From assembly GCF_003367905.1 (NCBI RefSeq), contig NZ_CP029462.1, positions 1-64,000 on the forward strand: a DNA stretch of 64,000 nucleotides, read 5' to 3'. This stretch comes from Megasphaera stantonii (GTDB taxonomy: Bacteria; Bacillota; Negativicutes; Veillonellales; Megasphaeraceae). The notes beneath the pieces were generated by a model that made no database searches, was not told the DNA's origin, and was given only the letters and a program-made list of their open reading frames with translations. A program made the translations under genes and the position numbers. Every line of letters starts with the position of its first letter. Position 1 is the first letter of the stretch. Shown here one piece after another: positions 26,549-35,572 of this stretch.

Positions 26549-26906
26549 GAGAAACAGCCTCCTTTTCCGGCAGGGACGTGCCCAGTTTAATCATGGCGAG
26601 TCCTGACAAGATGACAAAAAATCCTAAGAGTTTCAGCGGCGGCATGGGTTCGTGAAATACGGACCAGGCGATGCATACCGTGCCGATGAGGCCGACACCT
26701 TCCCATACGGCATAGGCCAGGCTGATGGGGATGCGGACGACAGCTTTACTGAGGGCGAAATAAGAGAATAACATACAGGAAATCATCGTAATATAGCCTT
26801 CGGAACCGCCCTGCATGGTAAAGAACTTCATCGACGACGTGCCCGTCAACTCCAGCATAATCGCTAAAAACAACATAGACCAACAATACGCTGCGGTGTG
26901 CTTCAT
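26538..26906 (-). CDS. SMR family transporter, MdtJ-like subunit
   Basis: The 122-residue four-helix SMR protein matches MdtJ in key places: LELTGTSSMKF in helix 1 with the conserved Glu, ISLAYAVWEGVGLIGT in helix 3, and a hydrophilic C-terminal tail. It is first in the minus-strand operon, with AAAGGATG before the ATG. Together with the MdtI-like protein it probably exports polyamines or cationic drugs. The divergent MerR-type regulator and promoter suggest induction by the exported compound. Confidence 0.9.
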   Translation of the reverse strand: MKHTAAYCWSMLFLAIMLELTGTSSMKFFTMQGGSEGYITMISCMLFSYFALSKAVVRIPISLAYAVWEGVGLIGTVCIAWSVFHEPMPPLKLLGFFVILSGLAMIKLGTSLPEKEAVSHDG

Positions 26907-26963
26907 AGATAAAACATCCTTTCTGCTATCCTGTTGTCTTTTTTAGTTCCATTGGCTATACTA

Positions 26964-26994
26964 AGTATAAAGTATGGTGCAGCACCATAGTCAA
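26964..26994 (-). promoter_or_regulatory. MerR-type promoter with 19-bp spacer and operator for the SMR operon
   Basis: On the minus strand TTGACT (26989-26994) and TATACT (26964-26969) are separated by exactly 19 bases, the over-long spacing that MerR regulators correct by DNA distortion. A perfect inverted repeat TATGGTGC-A-GCACCATA (26973-26989) lies in that spacer. The merR gene starts 18 bases beyond on the other strand. Confidence 0.88.
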
Positions 26995-27006
26995 GAGGTG
27001 AGTTTT

Positions 27007-27825
27007 ATGTCAAAGAAATACCTGAAAACAGGAGAATTTGCCAGCTTGTGCGGTGTGACAAAGGATACGCTGTTTCACTATGATGACATCGGCCTGCTCA
27101 AACCGGCCCGGGTCGGCGAGAACGGCTATCGTCTCTACGGCCTGTACCAGCTGGATACGTTCGATTTAATCAGCGTGCTCAAAGAAGTAGGGCTGACCTT
27201 ACATGAAATCAAAGCGTATATTGAACGGCGAAATACGACGGAGTTTTTGCAGATGCTCAAAGAGCAGGACAAAGCCCTGGCGGCGGAAATTGAACGATTG
27301 AAACGCTTGCGGCGTATTTTAAAAAATACCATAGAGACTACGCAGAAGTCTCTTCATGTTCCTATCGACACTATTCAGTTTGTAGAAAAAGAGGAAGAAT
27401 ACTTTATCATTACGGACGGCCAGCGGAAGCAGGATGAAAAGTCCGTCGTAGAGGCAATCAGCGAACACTTCAAATACTGCAACGCCCACCGTACGTACAA
27501 CACCTTTACAATCGGCGAAATCATCGGGGAACAAGCGATTGCAGATCGGACCTATTACACGCAGTATTATTGCTCTAAAATCGACAAGCCCGTCCGGAGC
27601 AGGCACTGCCACGTCAAGCCGGCCGGCTTGTACGCCGTCAAATACATACAGGACTCGTACGACATGCTGCCCGAGGCGTATCGGCAGTTTGTCAACGAGG
27701 TGCAAGCCTTGGGATACAGGCTGTGCGGCAAGATATATGAAGAGGATATGCTCAATTATTTGACGGAAAAAGACGACGAAAACTATTTGCTGCGAATTGA
27801 AGGGCAGGTAGAGCCTGTGACCTGA
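27007..27825 (+). CDS. MerR family transcriptional regulator (BmrR-like)
   Basis: The 272-residue protein starts with a MerR winged helix-turn-helix (KTGEFASLCGVTKDTLFHYDDIGLLKP, residues 6-32) followed by wing and a long dimerisation helix (about 75-115, rich in Glu, Lys and Leu). Residues about 125-272 resemble a GyrI/BmrR-type effector-binding domain. GAGGTGAG precedes the ATG; an upstream TTG-type start would include operator DNA. It is divergent from the mdtJI-like operon and its operator overlaps the shared promoter region, so it most likely activates the SMR pair on binding a cationic ligand. Confidence 0.9.
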   Translation: MSKKYLKTGEFASLCGVTKDTLFHYDDIGLLKPARVGENGYRLYGLYQLDTFDLISVLKEVGLTLHEIKAYIERRNTTEFLQMLKEQDKALAAEIERLKRLRRILKNTIETTQKSLHVPIDTIQFVEKEEEYFIITDGQRKQDEKSVVEAISEHFKYCNAHRTYNTFTIGEIIGEQAIADRTYYTQYYCSKIDKPVRSRHCHVKPAGLYAVKYIQDSYDMLPEAYRQFVNEVQALGYRLCGKIYEEDMLNYLTEKDDENYLLRIEGQVEPVT

Positions 27826-27867
27826 GCGATGTATACGAAGAAAGCTATTGACTTTTGCAGACAAAAA

Positions 27868-27908
27868 AAGAAAGCATGAGGACGACGATGCGTATCTCAT
27901 GCTTTCTT
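27868..27908 (-). terminator. Terminator of the tRNA cluster (also faces the merR gene)
   Basis: A perfect 13-bp stem AAGAAAGCATGAG / CTCATGCTTTCTT. Read on the minus strand it is followed by seven T, immediately after tRNA-Arg. Confidence 0.92.
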
Positions 27909-27912
27909 ATAT

Positions 27913-27989
27913 TGGTGACCCAGTAGAGATTCGAACTCTAGACCCACAGCTTAGAAGGCTGTTGCTCTATCCAGCTGAGCTACTGAGTC
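27913..27989 (-). tRNA. tRNA-Arg (anticodon TCT)
   Basis: On the minus strand a full 77-nt cloverleaf with encoded CCA: acceptor GACTCAG with CTGGGTC, anticodon stem ACAGC/GCTGT around CTTCTAA (TCT), and GTTCGAATC in the T arm. It reads AGA/AGG codons. Confidence 0.96.
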
Positions 27990-27999
27990 ATAACGAAAA

Positions 28000-28073
28000 T
28001 GGAGCGGGTGATGGGAATCGAACCCACGTAACCAGCTTGGAAGGCTGGCGCTCTACCATTGAGCTACACCCGC
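28000..28073 (-). tRNA. tRNA-Gly (anticodon TCC)
   Basis: 74 nt with encoded CCA. Acceptor GCGGGTG pairs with CACCCGC; the anticodon loop CTTCCAA sits between CCAGC and GCTGG; the T arm is GGTTCGATTCC. Second in the minus-strand tRNA operon. Confidence 0.97.
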
Positions 28074-28084
28074 ATGCTGCGATA

Positions 28085-28161
28085 TGGTCGGAGCAGCAGG
28101 ATTTGAACCTGCGACCCCCTGGTCCCAAGCCAGGTGCGCTACCAAACTGCGCTATGCCCCG
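28085..28161 (-). tRNA. tRNA-Pro (anticodon TGG)
   Basis: 77 nt with encoded CCA. Acceptor CGGGGCA pairs with TGCTCCG; the anticodon loop CTTGGGA sits between CCTGG and CCAGG. It is the first gene of the cluster. Its U34 is a plausible target of the trmR/U32 modification enzymes at the start of the window. Confidence 0.97.
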
Positions 28162-28173
28162 CCAACAAAAAGT

Positions 28174-28202
28174 ATTATATCGTGAATGAGTAATTTTGTC
28201 AA
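28174..28202 (-). promoter_or_regulatory. Consensus sigma-70-type promoter of the tRNA cluster
   Basis: Minus strand TTGACA (28197-28202), a 17-base spacer and TATAAT (28174-28179), both hexamers perfect, 12 bases before tRNA-Pro. Confidence 0.93.
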
Positions 28203-28256
28203 ATTATTTTTTCACAAAGACGAGGACTATCGTATCGGCCCTTATCTATCCCAAAG

Positions 28257-28293
28257 CAATAGCCCGGCGAGGTTGGGCTCGTCGGGCTATATT
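28257..28293. other. GC-rich hairpin between the OYE gene and the tRNA promoter
   Basis: AGCCCGGCGAG pairs with CTCGTCGGGCT with one G.T pair, extended by ATA/TAT, around a 6-nt loop. It lies downstream of the minus-strand oxidoreductase gene and may terminate it, but no T run follows on that strand. Confidence 0.5.
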
Positions 28294-28340
28294 GCTGCGT
28301 GATGAAAGAGCCGGCGTGACGCAGCGGGCGTTTTGTACGT

Positions 28341-29444
28341 TTACAAAATGCGTTCCGGCGCGCGGCTGGAGAGAATTTTAAATGCCAGAGGAGAAATTTT
28401 CAGGATCTCCCTGTCTTCCGGCGCTAGCTTGGTACGGATTGCTTCGTCGTGCCCGTTTAAAAGCTTCGCAGCCCAGTTCGGGTCGATCAGGGCGGAACCG
28501 CCGACGGCGGCGATATCCGAGTGTTCGAGGGCCTGCTGTACGTCGCTGCGGGTCTGGATGTTGCCGACGGAAATGATGGGCAGCCGGCCGCGGACGGTTT
28601 CGTCAATATGCGCGAGAATCGGCTTGCCGCAGTATTCCGGCTCGGTAACCGTGCTGGTAATATGGCTTTGGGAAATATGCAGGTAATCCAGCTTCAAAGA
28701 GGCGAGCTTGTCTACGAGGTACAGCGTATCGCCGAGGGCAATGCCCGGCGTCCATTGCTCGCGCGGAGACAGGCGATAGCCGACGATAAAATCTTTGGCT
28801 CCCATTTCCCGGACTGCGTCTAAGACGGCGTCGGCGACGGCCAGGGGAAAGGCGGCGCGGTTTTCCAGCGAGCCGCCCCAGCAATCGGTCCGATTGTTGG
28901 AATGGGGAGAGAAAAACTGATGGATAAGATAGTTATTGGCCCCGTGGATTTCTACGCCGTCAAAGCCGGCTTTCATCGCGCGGACGGCGGCGCCTTTGAA
29001 ATTTGCAATGACTTCGGCAATTTCTGCATCAGTCAAGGGACGTGGCGTACGGTATCCTTTCAAGGGCGCGGCGACGTCGCCGGCCGATACTAAATCATAG
29101 CCGAAAATAGCATCCTCTTCGGCCATGCGGCCGGCGTGGAAGATCTGCATGATCGCCTTAGTGCCGTTTCGTTTGATTGCGGAAGCCATCTTGGACAGGC
29201 CGGGAATAAATGAATCGTCGTAAATGGCTTCTTCACCGAGCCAGCCGCGGCCGTTCGGCTGGATGTAGGAACAGCCTGTAATGTACAGGCCCACCTCGCC
29301 CGTACGGGAGGCGTAATAGTCGACTTCCTGCGGCGTGACATAGCCGTGGGGGTCGCTGAGGCAGACTGTAAGCGGAGCAATGGCCAAACGGTTTTTCAGC
29401 ACAACGCCGTTGGGCAGCGTCAGTGTATCGTGGAATGAACGCAT
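28341..29444 (-). CDS. NADH:flavin oxidoreductase / old yellow enzyme family
   Basis: The 367-residue protein is a single TIM-barrel FMN enzyme of the old yellow enzyme family. It starts FHDTLTLPNGVVLKNRLAIAPLT, has GFDGVEIHGANNYLIHQFFSPHSNNRTDCWGGSLENR-type FMN and substrate residues (IHGAN and the Arg/Asp pair near 175-195) and ends in the phosphate-binding segment. No C-terminal Fe-S or FAD domain is present, so it is the short YqjM-like type, reducing activated double bonds with NAD(P)H. GAGAGGTG precedes the ATG. It stands alone; physiological substrate unknown. Confidence 0.92.
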   Translation of the reverse strand: MRSFHDTLTLPNGVVLKNRLAIAPLTVCLSDPHGYVTPQEVDYYASRTGEVGLYITGCSYIQPNGRGWLGEEAIYDDSFIPGLSKMASAIKRNGTKAIMQIFHAGRMAEEDAIFGYDLVSAGDVAAPLKGYRTPRPLTDAEIAEVIANFKGAAVRAMKAGFDGVEIHGANNYLIHQFFSPHSNNRTDCWGGSLENRAAFPLAVADAVLDAVREMGAKDFIVGYRLSPREQWTPGIALGDTLYLVDKLASLKLDYLHISQSHITSTVTEPEYCGKPILAHIDETVRGRLPIISVGNIQTRSDVQQALEHSDIAAVGGSALIDPNWAAKLLNGHDEAIRTKLAPEDREILKISPLAFKILSSRAPERIL

Positions 29445-29655
29445 CGTATCACCTCTCTATACCATGTAAGTTGATTAAAAAAGTATAAATTTATAGGGCC
29501 ATTATATCATGAAACAGAGGCGATGCAAAGAGTGCCGATACAGTTCGTCATAAAAGGCACCGTCATTGTCATAGTGAAATCAGAAGCAATCAATGATACA
29601 ATAAGAAGAACACCGAATCTTGTTGTCGTCGGCGAAGGAGGCATAGCTGTACGGT

Positions 29656-32175
29656 ATGGAACAGAATAAACGCGGGGGCGCGGCGCCCGACTGCATTCAG
29701 ATACGGGGCGCGCGAGTCCATAATTTAAAAAATCTCGATATAGACATCCCTTTGGGGAAGTTGGTAGCCATAGCCGGCGTATCCGGCTCAGGGAAATCGT
29801 CGCTGGCCTTGGGCGTATTATATGCCGAAGGGTCGCGGCGGTATTTGGAAGCCTTGTCAGCCTATACGAGGCGGCGCATGACCCAGGCAGCGGAAGCGAA
29901 GATCGACAGCATTGAAAACGTGCCGGCGGCCTTAGCCCTTCATCAGCGGCCGGCTGTGCCGGGTATCCGCAGTACCTTCGGCACGGCGACGGAACTGCTG
30001 AACAGCCTGCGCCTATTGTTTTCCCGTCTCGGCAGCCATCGTTGTCCCAACGGCCACTATTTGGAGCCGTCGGCTGCCGTGGCTATGGGGAAAAGGCTCG
30101 TTTGTCCTGTATGCGGCGTTGCATTTGACGGTCCGGCGGCGGAGGATTTTTCTTTCAACAGCGGCGGAGCCTGCAGGACCTGCGGCGGCACGGGCATCGT
30201 GCGGACTGTCGACGAGGCGTCGCTGGTTCCCGACGAATCCTTGTCCATCGACGAGGGAGCTGTCGCGCCGTGGAATTCTCTCATGTGGTCCCTTATGACC
30301 GACGTGTGCCGGGCTATGGGCGTCCGTACAGACGTGCCCTTTTCGGAACTGACCGATAGGGAACGGGACATCGTCTTTCACGGCCCGGCAGTTAAAAAGC
30401 ACATCTTTTATAAGGCGAAGAGCAGCAACCAGGCCGGCGAACTGGACTTTACCTATTACAATGCCGTGTATACCGTAGAAAATGCATTGGCGAAGGTCAA
30501 GGACGACAAGGGTATGAAGCGCGTAGAAAAATTTTTAAAGCAGGACGTCTGCCCCGACTGCGGCGGCACCCGCCTTAGCGAGCGGGCCCGGTCGACGCGC
30601 CTCTGCGGATTGGATTTGGGTGAGGCCTCGGCGATGACGCTGGATGCCCTTATCCCGTGGGTCCAGGCCGTACCGGCGGCTATGCCCGAATCGCTGCGAG
30701 ACATGGCTGACAGTATAGCGGCTCAATTTCTCCATACGGCGAAGCGCCTTGTGGAATTAGGTCTGGGATACTTGTCTATCGACCGGGCCGGCGCGACGTT
30801 GTCTACCGGCGAGCGTCAGCGCGTCCAGCTGGCCCGGGCTGTTCGGAACCGTACGACAGGCGTGCTGTACGTGCTGGACGAGCCGTCTATCGGTCTTCAT
30901 CCGGCTAACGTCGACGGCCTTCTGGGGATGCTGGGCGATCTGACTGCACATGGAAACTCCGTCGTCCTCGTAGACCACGACGTGCAGGTCCTGAAAGCGG
31001 CGGACTGGCTCATAGAAATGGGCCCTGGAGCCGGAGCGCACGGCGGCCGCCTCGTCTGCGCCGGTACGGTGCAGAATGTAGCTCTGAATCCTTCGTCGCG
31101 TATCGGGCCCTTTCTTGCAGGGAGCGGCTCGCCAGTTGTGCGCCGGCGGGCTGATAAAGAAACGATGTTTGACTATGGAACGATACGCATGGTTTCCGGG
31201 CCGATTCACACGGTTCAGCCGTTAGACGTCGCGCTGCCCAAAGGAAGGCTAGTCGCTGTGACCGGCGTGTCCGGATCAGGCAAGACGACGCTGATTTTGG
31301 AAAGCCTGATACCGGCGCTGCAGCGTCAGGCCGACGGGCAGCCTCTGCCAGGACATGTCCTGGCCATAGAAGGCGGCGGCATACGAAGGGTCCACCTGAT
31401 CGATGCCGCGCCGATCGGCGCAAATGTCCGCTCGACAGTAGCGACGTACAGCAACGTCCTGGACGACCTGCGCCGGGTCTATGCGGCCCTGCCGGCAGCG
31501 AAGGAAAAGGGCTATGGCATGAAGGACTTTTCTTACAATACGGGCTCGCTGCGCTGCCCGGCCTGCGACGGCACGGGACAGATTACGATGGACGTGCAGT
31601 TTTTGCCCGACGTGGCTGTGACTTGCCCGGCCTGCGGCGGCTCGCGTTACGGCAAAGAAGCCGCAGCCATTAGACGTCCGGCAAAGGACGGCGGCCAAGG
31701 GCTGTCTCTGCCGGAATTGATTGCACTGACAGTGGAACAGGCTTTGGAAGCCGTAAAGAACGTGAAAAAAGTCCGCGACCGCTTGCAGACATTAGTGGAT
31801 TTAGGACTAGGGTACTTGACCCTCGGCGAAGCGACGCCGGCCTTATCGGGCGGTGAAGCCCAGCGGCTGAAGCTGGCCGCCGAAATCGGCAGGGGACAGG
31901 ACAAGGCGCTCTTTGTCTTTGACGAGCCGACGATTGGCTTGCATCCCTTGGACGTGCGCAGCCTCATTGCGATTTTTCAGCGCCTCATCGACCAGGGAGC
32001 GACAGTAATCGTCATCGAACACGACCTGGACATGATTGCCAACGCCGACTATATCATCGACATGGGTCCCGGCGGCGGTGCGCAGGGCGGCCGCATTGTA
32101 GCGGCAGGGACGCCAGGAGACATCGCGGCGGCTCCGCAGAGCGCGACTGGACGATATCTTCGCCCTTTGCTATAA
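29656..32175 (+). CDS. Short UvrA paralogue (UvrA2-like excinuclease subunit)
   Basis: At 839 residues it is about 100 shorter than housekeeping UvrA. Both ABC ATPase modules are present: Walker A GVSGSGKSSL near 42 and GVSGSGKTTL near 537, and signature LSTGERQRVQLAR and LSGGEAQRLKLA. The C-terminal zinc module CPACDGTG...CPACGGSR near 634 that contacts DNA is also kept. What is missing is most of the UvrB-interacting insertion: CPNGHYLEPS near 130 runs almost directly to a CPVC/CRTCGGTG zinc site. This matches class II UvrA, found with stress or antibiotic tolerance roles in other bacteria. GGAGG lies 13 bases before the ATG, a long spacing. Confidence 0.9.
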   Translation: MEQNKRGGAAPDCIQIRGARVHNLKNLDIDIPLGKLVAIAGVSGSGKSSLALGVLYAEGSRRYLEALSAYTRRRMTQAAEAKIDSIENVPAALALHQRPAVPGIRSTFGTATELLNSLRLLFSRLGSHRCPNGHYLEPSAAVAMGKRLVCPVCGVAFDGPAAEDFSFNSGGACRTCGGTGIVRTVDEASLVPDESLSIDEGAVAPWNSLMWSLMTDVCRAMGVRTDVPFSELTDRERDIVFHGPAVKKHIFYKAKSSNQAGELDFTYYNAVYTVENALAKVKDDKGMKRVEKFLKQDVCPDCGGTRLSERARSTRLCGLDLGEASAMTLDALIPWVQAVPAAMPESLRDMADSIAAQFLHTAKRLVELGLGYLSIDRAGATLSTGERQRVQLARAVRNRTTGVLYVLDEPSIGLHPANVDGLLGMLGDLTAHGNSVVLVDHDVQVLKAADWLIEMGPGAGAHGGRLVCAGTVQNVALNPSSRIGPFLAGSGSPVVRRRADKETMFDYGTIRMVSGPIHTVQPLDVALPKGRLVAVTGVSGSGKTTLILESLIPALQRQADGQPLPGHVLAIEGGGIRRVHLIDAAPIGANVRSTVATYSNVLDDLRRVYAALPAAKEKGYGMKDFSYNTGSLRCPACDGTGQITMDVQFLPDVAVTCPACGGSRYGKEAAAIRRPAKDGGQGLSLPELIALTVEQALEAVKNVKKVRDRLQTLVDLGLGYLTLGEATPALSGGEAQRLKLAAEIGRGQDKALFVFDEPTIGLHPLDVRSLIAIFQRLIDQGATVIVIEHDLDMIANADYIIDMGPGGGAQGGRIVAAGTPGDIAAAPQSATGRYLRPLL

Positions 32176-32238
32176 TCAGAGCGGCGAATGGTAAGCCGAT
32201 GAAGTTATAGATATGAAATTGGAAAGGAGCATGACGGC

Positions 32239-33768
32239 ATGGCCGAATATATTATGCTGCAGGGGACGAGTTCCCATGTCGGCAAGAGCGTATTAGCCGC
32301 GGCACTATGCCGCATTTTTCTGCAGGAAGGAAAGAGCGTCGTCCCTTTTAAGGCGCAAAACATGGCGCTGAACTCCTATGTGACGGCTGACGGCCGGGAA
32401 ATGGGCCGGGCCCAGGTGGCGCAGGCCGAAGCGGCAGGATTGGAGCCGGCTGTCGATATGAATCCTGTCCTGCTCAAGCCTACGGGAAACTCCTGCTCCC
32501 AGGTTATCATCGACGGCCTGTCCGTAGGCAATATGTCCGCTAAGGAATACCATAATGGATATGCCTTGGAGGCCTTTTCGGCAGTACAGAACGCCTTGTC
32601 GCGCCTGACAAAGGCCTATGACACTCTGGTCATCGAAGGGGCCGGCAGTCCGGCGGAAGTAAATTTGAAACCATACGATATCGTAAATATGCGCGTAGCT
32701 AAATATCTGCATGCGCCGGTCCTTCTCGTAGCCGACGTCGACCGGGGCGGTTCGCTGGCAGCCTTGGTAGGTACGCTCGCATTATTGGAGGAAGACGAAC
32801 GGGATTTGGTCAAGGGGCTCATCGTCAATAAATTCCGCGGCGACGTATCCTTGTTTGCCCCGGCCGTAGACTTTTTGGAGAAGAAGACCGGCAAACCCGT
32901 CTTAGGCGTCATTCCCTATATAGAAAATTTAAACATTGACGACGAGGACTCGGTGTCATTGGAGGATAAGCCGGCAGATAGACAGGAAGGCGACCTGGAT
33001 ATTGCCGTAATCCGCCTGCCGAAGATTTCCAACTTTACCGATTTTGACAGCCTTCAAGGCGAAGGGGACGTATCCCTGCGCTATGTCCGCGAGGCGGCCG
33101 AGCTGGGCCGTCCCGACGTCGTTATCCTCCCGGGAAGCAAGAATACCATTGAAGATATGGCCTGGCTGCGAGACAGCGGCATGGCGTCAGCCCTTTACCG
33201 GGTGCTGTCGGCAGGCGCGCCCGTCGTCGGCATCTGCGGCGGATATCAGATGCTGGGCCGGTATATTTACGACCCGGATCATACGGAGTCGTCGACGGAA
33301 GGCATAGGAGGATTGGATTTGCTGCCCATAGAAACGACCTTTACAGCCGGGAAGACCTTAGCCCAGGTCAAAGGCGAATGCTGCGGCCTGCCGTTTTTAG
33401 GGCAGGCGCTGTCGGCGGAAGGGCTGGAAGGCTATGAAATCCATATGGGGCATACGGCTGATGCCGAAGCAGGGCTGCTTCACCCCATCGTTGTGACGGA
33501 GCGGTCTCAGCAGGCCTGCCATGTCGTGCACGGCACGGCACGACGCGACGGCTTGGTTTGGGGGACGTATATGCACGGTATATTTGACAACGACGCCTTC
33601 CGTCGGGATTTCCTCAACTGCCTGCGGCAGCAGAAGGGACTGCAGCCCTTGGCGGTGCGGCGGAATTTCCGGGCGGAAAAGCAGAAGAGCTACGACCGGC
33701 TGGCTGCCGTCGTCCGCGCGCATTTAAACATGGATATGCTGCGGCGCATCATGGCTGGGAGGGACTGA
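32239..33768 (+). CDS. cobQ: Cobyric acid synthase (adenosylcobyrinate a,c-diamide amidase)
   Basis: Amidates four carboxyl groups of adenosylcobyrinic acid a,c-diamide with glutamine and ATP. The 509-residue protein has the synthetase P-loop QGTSSHVGKSVLAAALCR at the N-terminus, SGGSLAALVGTLALL-type nucleotide region (ADVDRGGSLAA near 165) and a class I glutamine amidotransferase domain with the nucleophile Cys in VGICGGYQMLG (near 335) and the partner His in MHGIFDND (near 450). AAAGGAG is the Shine-Dalgarno. First gene of a four-gene cobalamin operon. Also called CbiP. Confidence 0.96.
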   Translation: MAEYIMLQGTSSHVGKSVLAAALCRIFLQEGKSVVPFKAQNMALNSYVTADGREMGRAQVAQAEAAGLEPAVDMNPVLLKPTGNSCSQVIIDGLSVGNMSAKEYHNGYALEAFSAVQNALSRLTKAYDTLVIEGAGSPAEVNLKPYDIVNMRVAKYLHAPVLLVADVDRGGSLAALVGTLALLEEDERDLVKGLIVNKFRGDVSLFAPAVDFLEKKTGKPVLGVIPYIENLNIDDEDSVSLEDKPADRQEGDLDIAVIRLPKISNFTDFDSLQGEGDVSLRYVREAAELGRPDVVILPGSKNTIEDMAWLRDSGMASALYRVLSAGAPVVGICGGYQMLGRYIYDPDHTESSTEGIGGLDLLPIETTFTAGKTLAQVKGECCGLPFLGQALSAEGLEGYEIHMGHTADAEAGLLHPIVVTERSQQACHVVHGTARRDGLVWGTYMHGIFDNDAFRRDFLNCLRQQKGLQPLAVRRNFRAEKQKSYDRLAAVVRAHLNMDMLRRIMAGRD

Positions 33769-33770
33769 TT

Positions 33771-34715
33771 ATGGCGGTTATCTGGGCGCTGCTGTTCGAC
33801 ACGCTGTTAGGCGACCCGCGCGTCAAAATACATCCTGTGGCACTGATAGGGTCGCTTATCGCTTGGCTGGAACGGATATTTTACCGTTCGGCAGCAGGAA
33901 AAAAGGAGCAGTTCCTTGCCGGCATGGTCTTGTCTATCATTGTTCTGCTGGCCGTATATGATATCGTTTACGCCGTCATGCTGGGGATATCGTATATAGA
34001 CAATGCCTATGTATCCTATGCGGCCGAAGGATTTATCTTGTTCTGGACGATTTGCCCCCGCAGCCTGGCCCAGGCGGCCAACGAAATCCGTCATTATTTG
34101 CTTCATCACCGCCTGCGCATCGCCCGGGCGAAGGTAGGATGGATTGTCGGCAGGGATACGGAGAACCTGAGCGAGGGCGAGGTCGTGCGGGCGACGGTCG
34201 AAACGGTAGCGGAAAATACGATCGACGGTATTTTGTCGCCGCTGTTCTTTTTTGCCCTCGGCGGCGCGCCCCTGGCGGCATGTTACAGAGCGGCGAATAC
34301 CCTCGATTCGATGATTGGCTACAAGAATGACAAATACTTGTATTTCGGCCGGTTTGCTGCCCGGCTGGACGACGTGCTCAATTACATACCAGCCCGCATC
34401 GGCGCATTGCTGTACATCCTGATGGCCGCGTTGCTGCGCTATGACTGGAAGGGAGCGTGGCGCATCGTACGGCGCGACGCGTCCAAGCACCCCAGTCCGA
34501 ACGGGGGCTATGCAGAAGCTGCCGTAGCCGGCGCGCTAGGCATTCGGCTGGGCGGATATAATTCCTATTTCGGCAAGGTTTCCTTCCGGGCCTATATGGG
34601 CGATCCCAGGCACGAGCTGGGGCCCGGCCATATTCGTCAGGCCGTCCATCTCATGTATGCTGTTGCGTTGTCTGCGGCGGCGCTGACGGCGTGGTACTGC
34701 TGGCAGGTGGCGTGA
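33771..34715 (+). CDS. cbiB: Adenosylcobinamide-phosphate synthase CbiB
   Basis: A 314-residue integral membrane protein that joins cobyric acid to aminopropanol phosphate. It starts with AVIWALLFDTLLGDPRVKIHPVALIGSLI, the family signature, and has EVVRATVETVAENTIDGILSPLFF near 140 and HPSPNGGYAEAAVAGALGIRLGG near 240. Several hydrophobic helices are present. It begins 2 bases after cobQ and its stop codon overlaps the next start (TGATG), so expression is coupled. Confidence 0.96.
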   Translation: MAVIWALLFDTLLGDPRVKIHPVALIGSLIAWLERIFYRSAAGKKEQFLAGMVLSIIVLLAVYDIVYAVMLGISYIDNAYVSYAAEGFILFWTICPRSLAQAANEIRHYLLHHRLRIARAKVGWIVGRDTENLSEGEVVRATVETVAENTIDGILSPLFFFALGGAPLAACYRAANTLDSMIGYKNDKYLYFGRFAARLDDVLNYIPARIGALLYILMAALLRYDWKGAWRIVRRDASKHPSPNGGYAEAAVAGALGIRLGGYNSYFGKVSFRAYMGDPRHELGPGHIRQAVHLMYAVALSAAALTAWYCWQVA

Positions 34716-35572
34716 TGGAATTGATCGTGCGCGTTCCTGGTTCGTGCGGCGAGCTGGCGCAGGGCTACGCCAACGGAGAACCTTTTCTCATTACCTGCCC
34801 TATCGACCGCTGCGCCGAGGCCGTTGTCAAAGACGACGGCCTTCGATGTATTGACGCCGGGGAAAAATCGCGGGCCGCTTTGGCAAAAACGCTGCAGTAT
34901 CTGGGCGTCAGCCAGTTTCCGTTCAGCCTGTATGTGACGTCGGAGCTGCCGGCAGGGAAGGGGATGGCGTCGAGTAGCGCCGACATAGGGGCCGTCGCTG
35001 TAGCCGTTGCAGCGGCTTGCGGACGGTCGATAACGGAGCAGGAAATCGCTTCCATCGCCGCGTCTATCGAGCCGACAGACGGCGTATTCTGCCGCGGCAT
35101 CGTGGCAATCAATTATCAAACCGGCAACATACTTCATTCTTTTGGCGTCATGCCGGCCTTGGCTATTGCTATGTTCGATTTGGGCGGGACCGTCGATACG
35201 CTGGCCTTTCATGAACAGTACGATGAAGCCGCCAGGATGTACAGCATTGACGCGGAGCAGATACTGCCGCTGCTGACGCCGCCATATACGGCGGAAAAGC
35301 TGGGAGCTGCCGCGACGTACAGCGCCCTGGCCCATCAACGCGTCGTCTGTAAGCCGCAGCTGCCGGCGCTGCTGGAACTAGGGAAGGCATTCGGAGCTGT
35401 CGGCGTGAATATCGGTCACAGCGGCACGGTTTGCGGGTTGCTGTTTCCAGAACGTTGCTCTTTACAATGGCTTGACGACTGCGTGGGACCATACGCAGCG
35501 GAACGGCTGGCGGCGGACTATATGGGCGCGGCTTCGTTAAGCGGCGGCGGATGGACTATCGAGAGGAGATGA
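34715..35572 (+). CDS. pduX: L-threonine kinase PduX-like (GHMP kinase)
   Basis: This 285-residue GHMP kinase begins ELIVRVPGSCGELAQGY and has the ATP-binding glycine/serine loop PAGKGMASSSADIGA near 83. PduX phosphorylates L-threonine, which CobD then decarboxylates to aminopropanol phosphate for CbiB. The three genes are contiguous here, which strongly supports the substrate. Start ATG overlaps the cbiB stop; a GTG 24 bases upstream would begin inside CbiB and add a hydrophobic stretch absent from the family. Confidence 0.9.
   Translation: MELIVRVPGSCGELAQGYANGEPFLITCPIDRCAEAVVKDDGLRCIDAGEKSRAALAKTLQYLGVSQFPFSLYVTSELPAGKGMASSSADIGAVAVAVAAACGRSITEQEIASIAASIEPTDGVFCRGIVAINYQTGNILHSFGVMPALAIAMFDLGGTVDTLAFHEQYDEAARMYSIDAEQILPLLTPPYTAEKLGAAATYSALAHQRVVCKPQLPALLELGKAFGAVGVNIGHSGTVCGLLFPERCSLQWLDDCVGPYAAERLAADYMGAASLSGGGWTIERR

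Noticed and set aside
27848-28189. 113-residue open frame across the three tRNA genes
   Set aside because: It translates tRNA sequence on the wrong strand; the cloverleafs and promoter explain the region.
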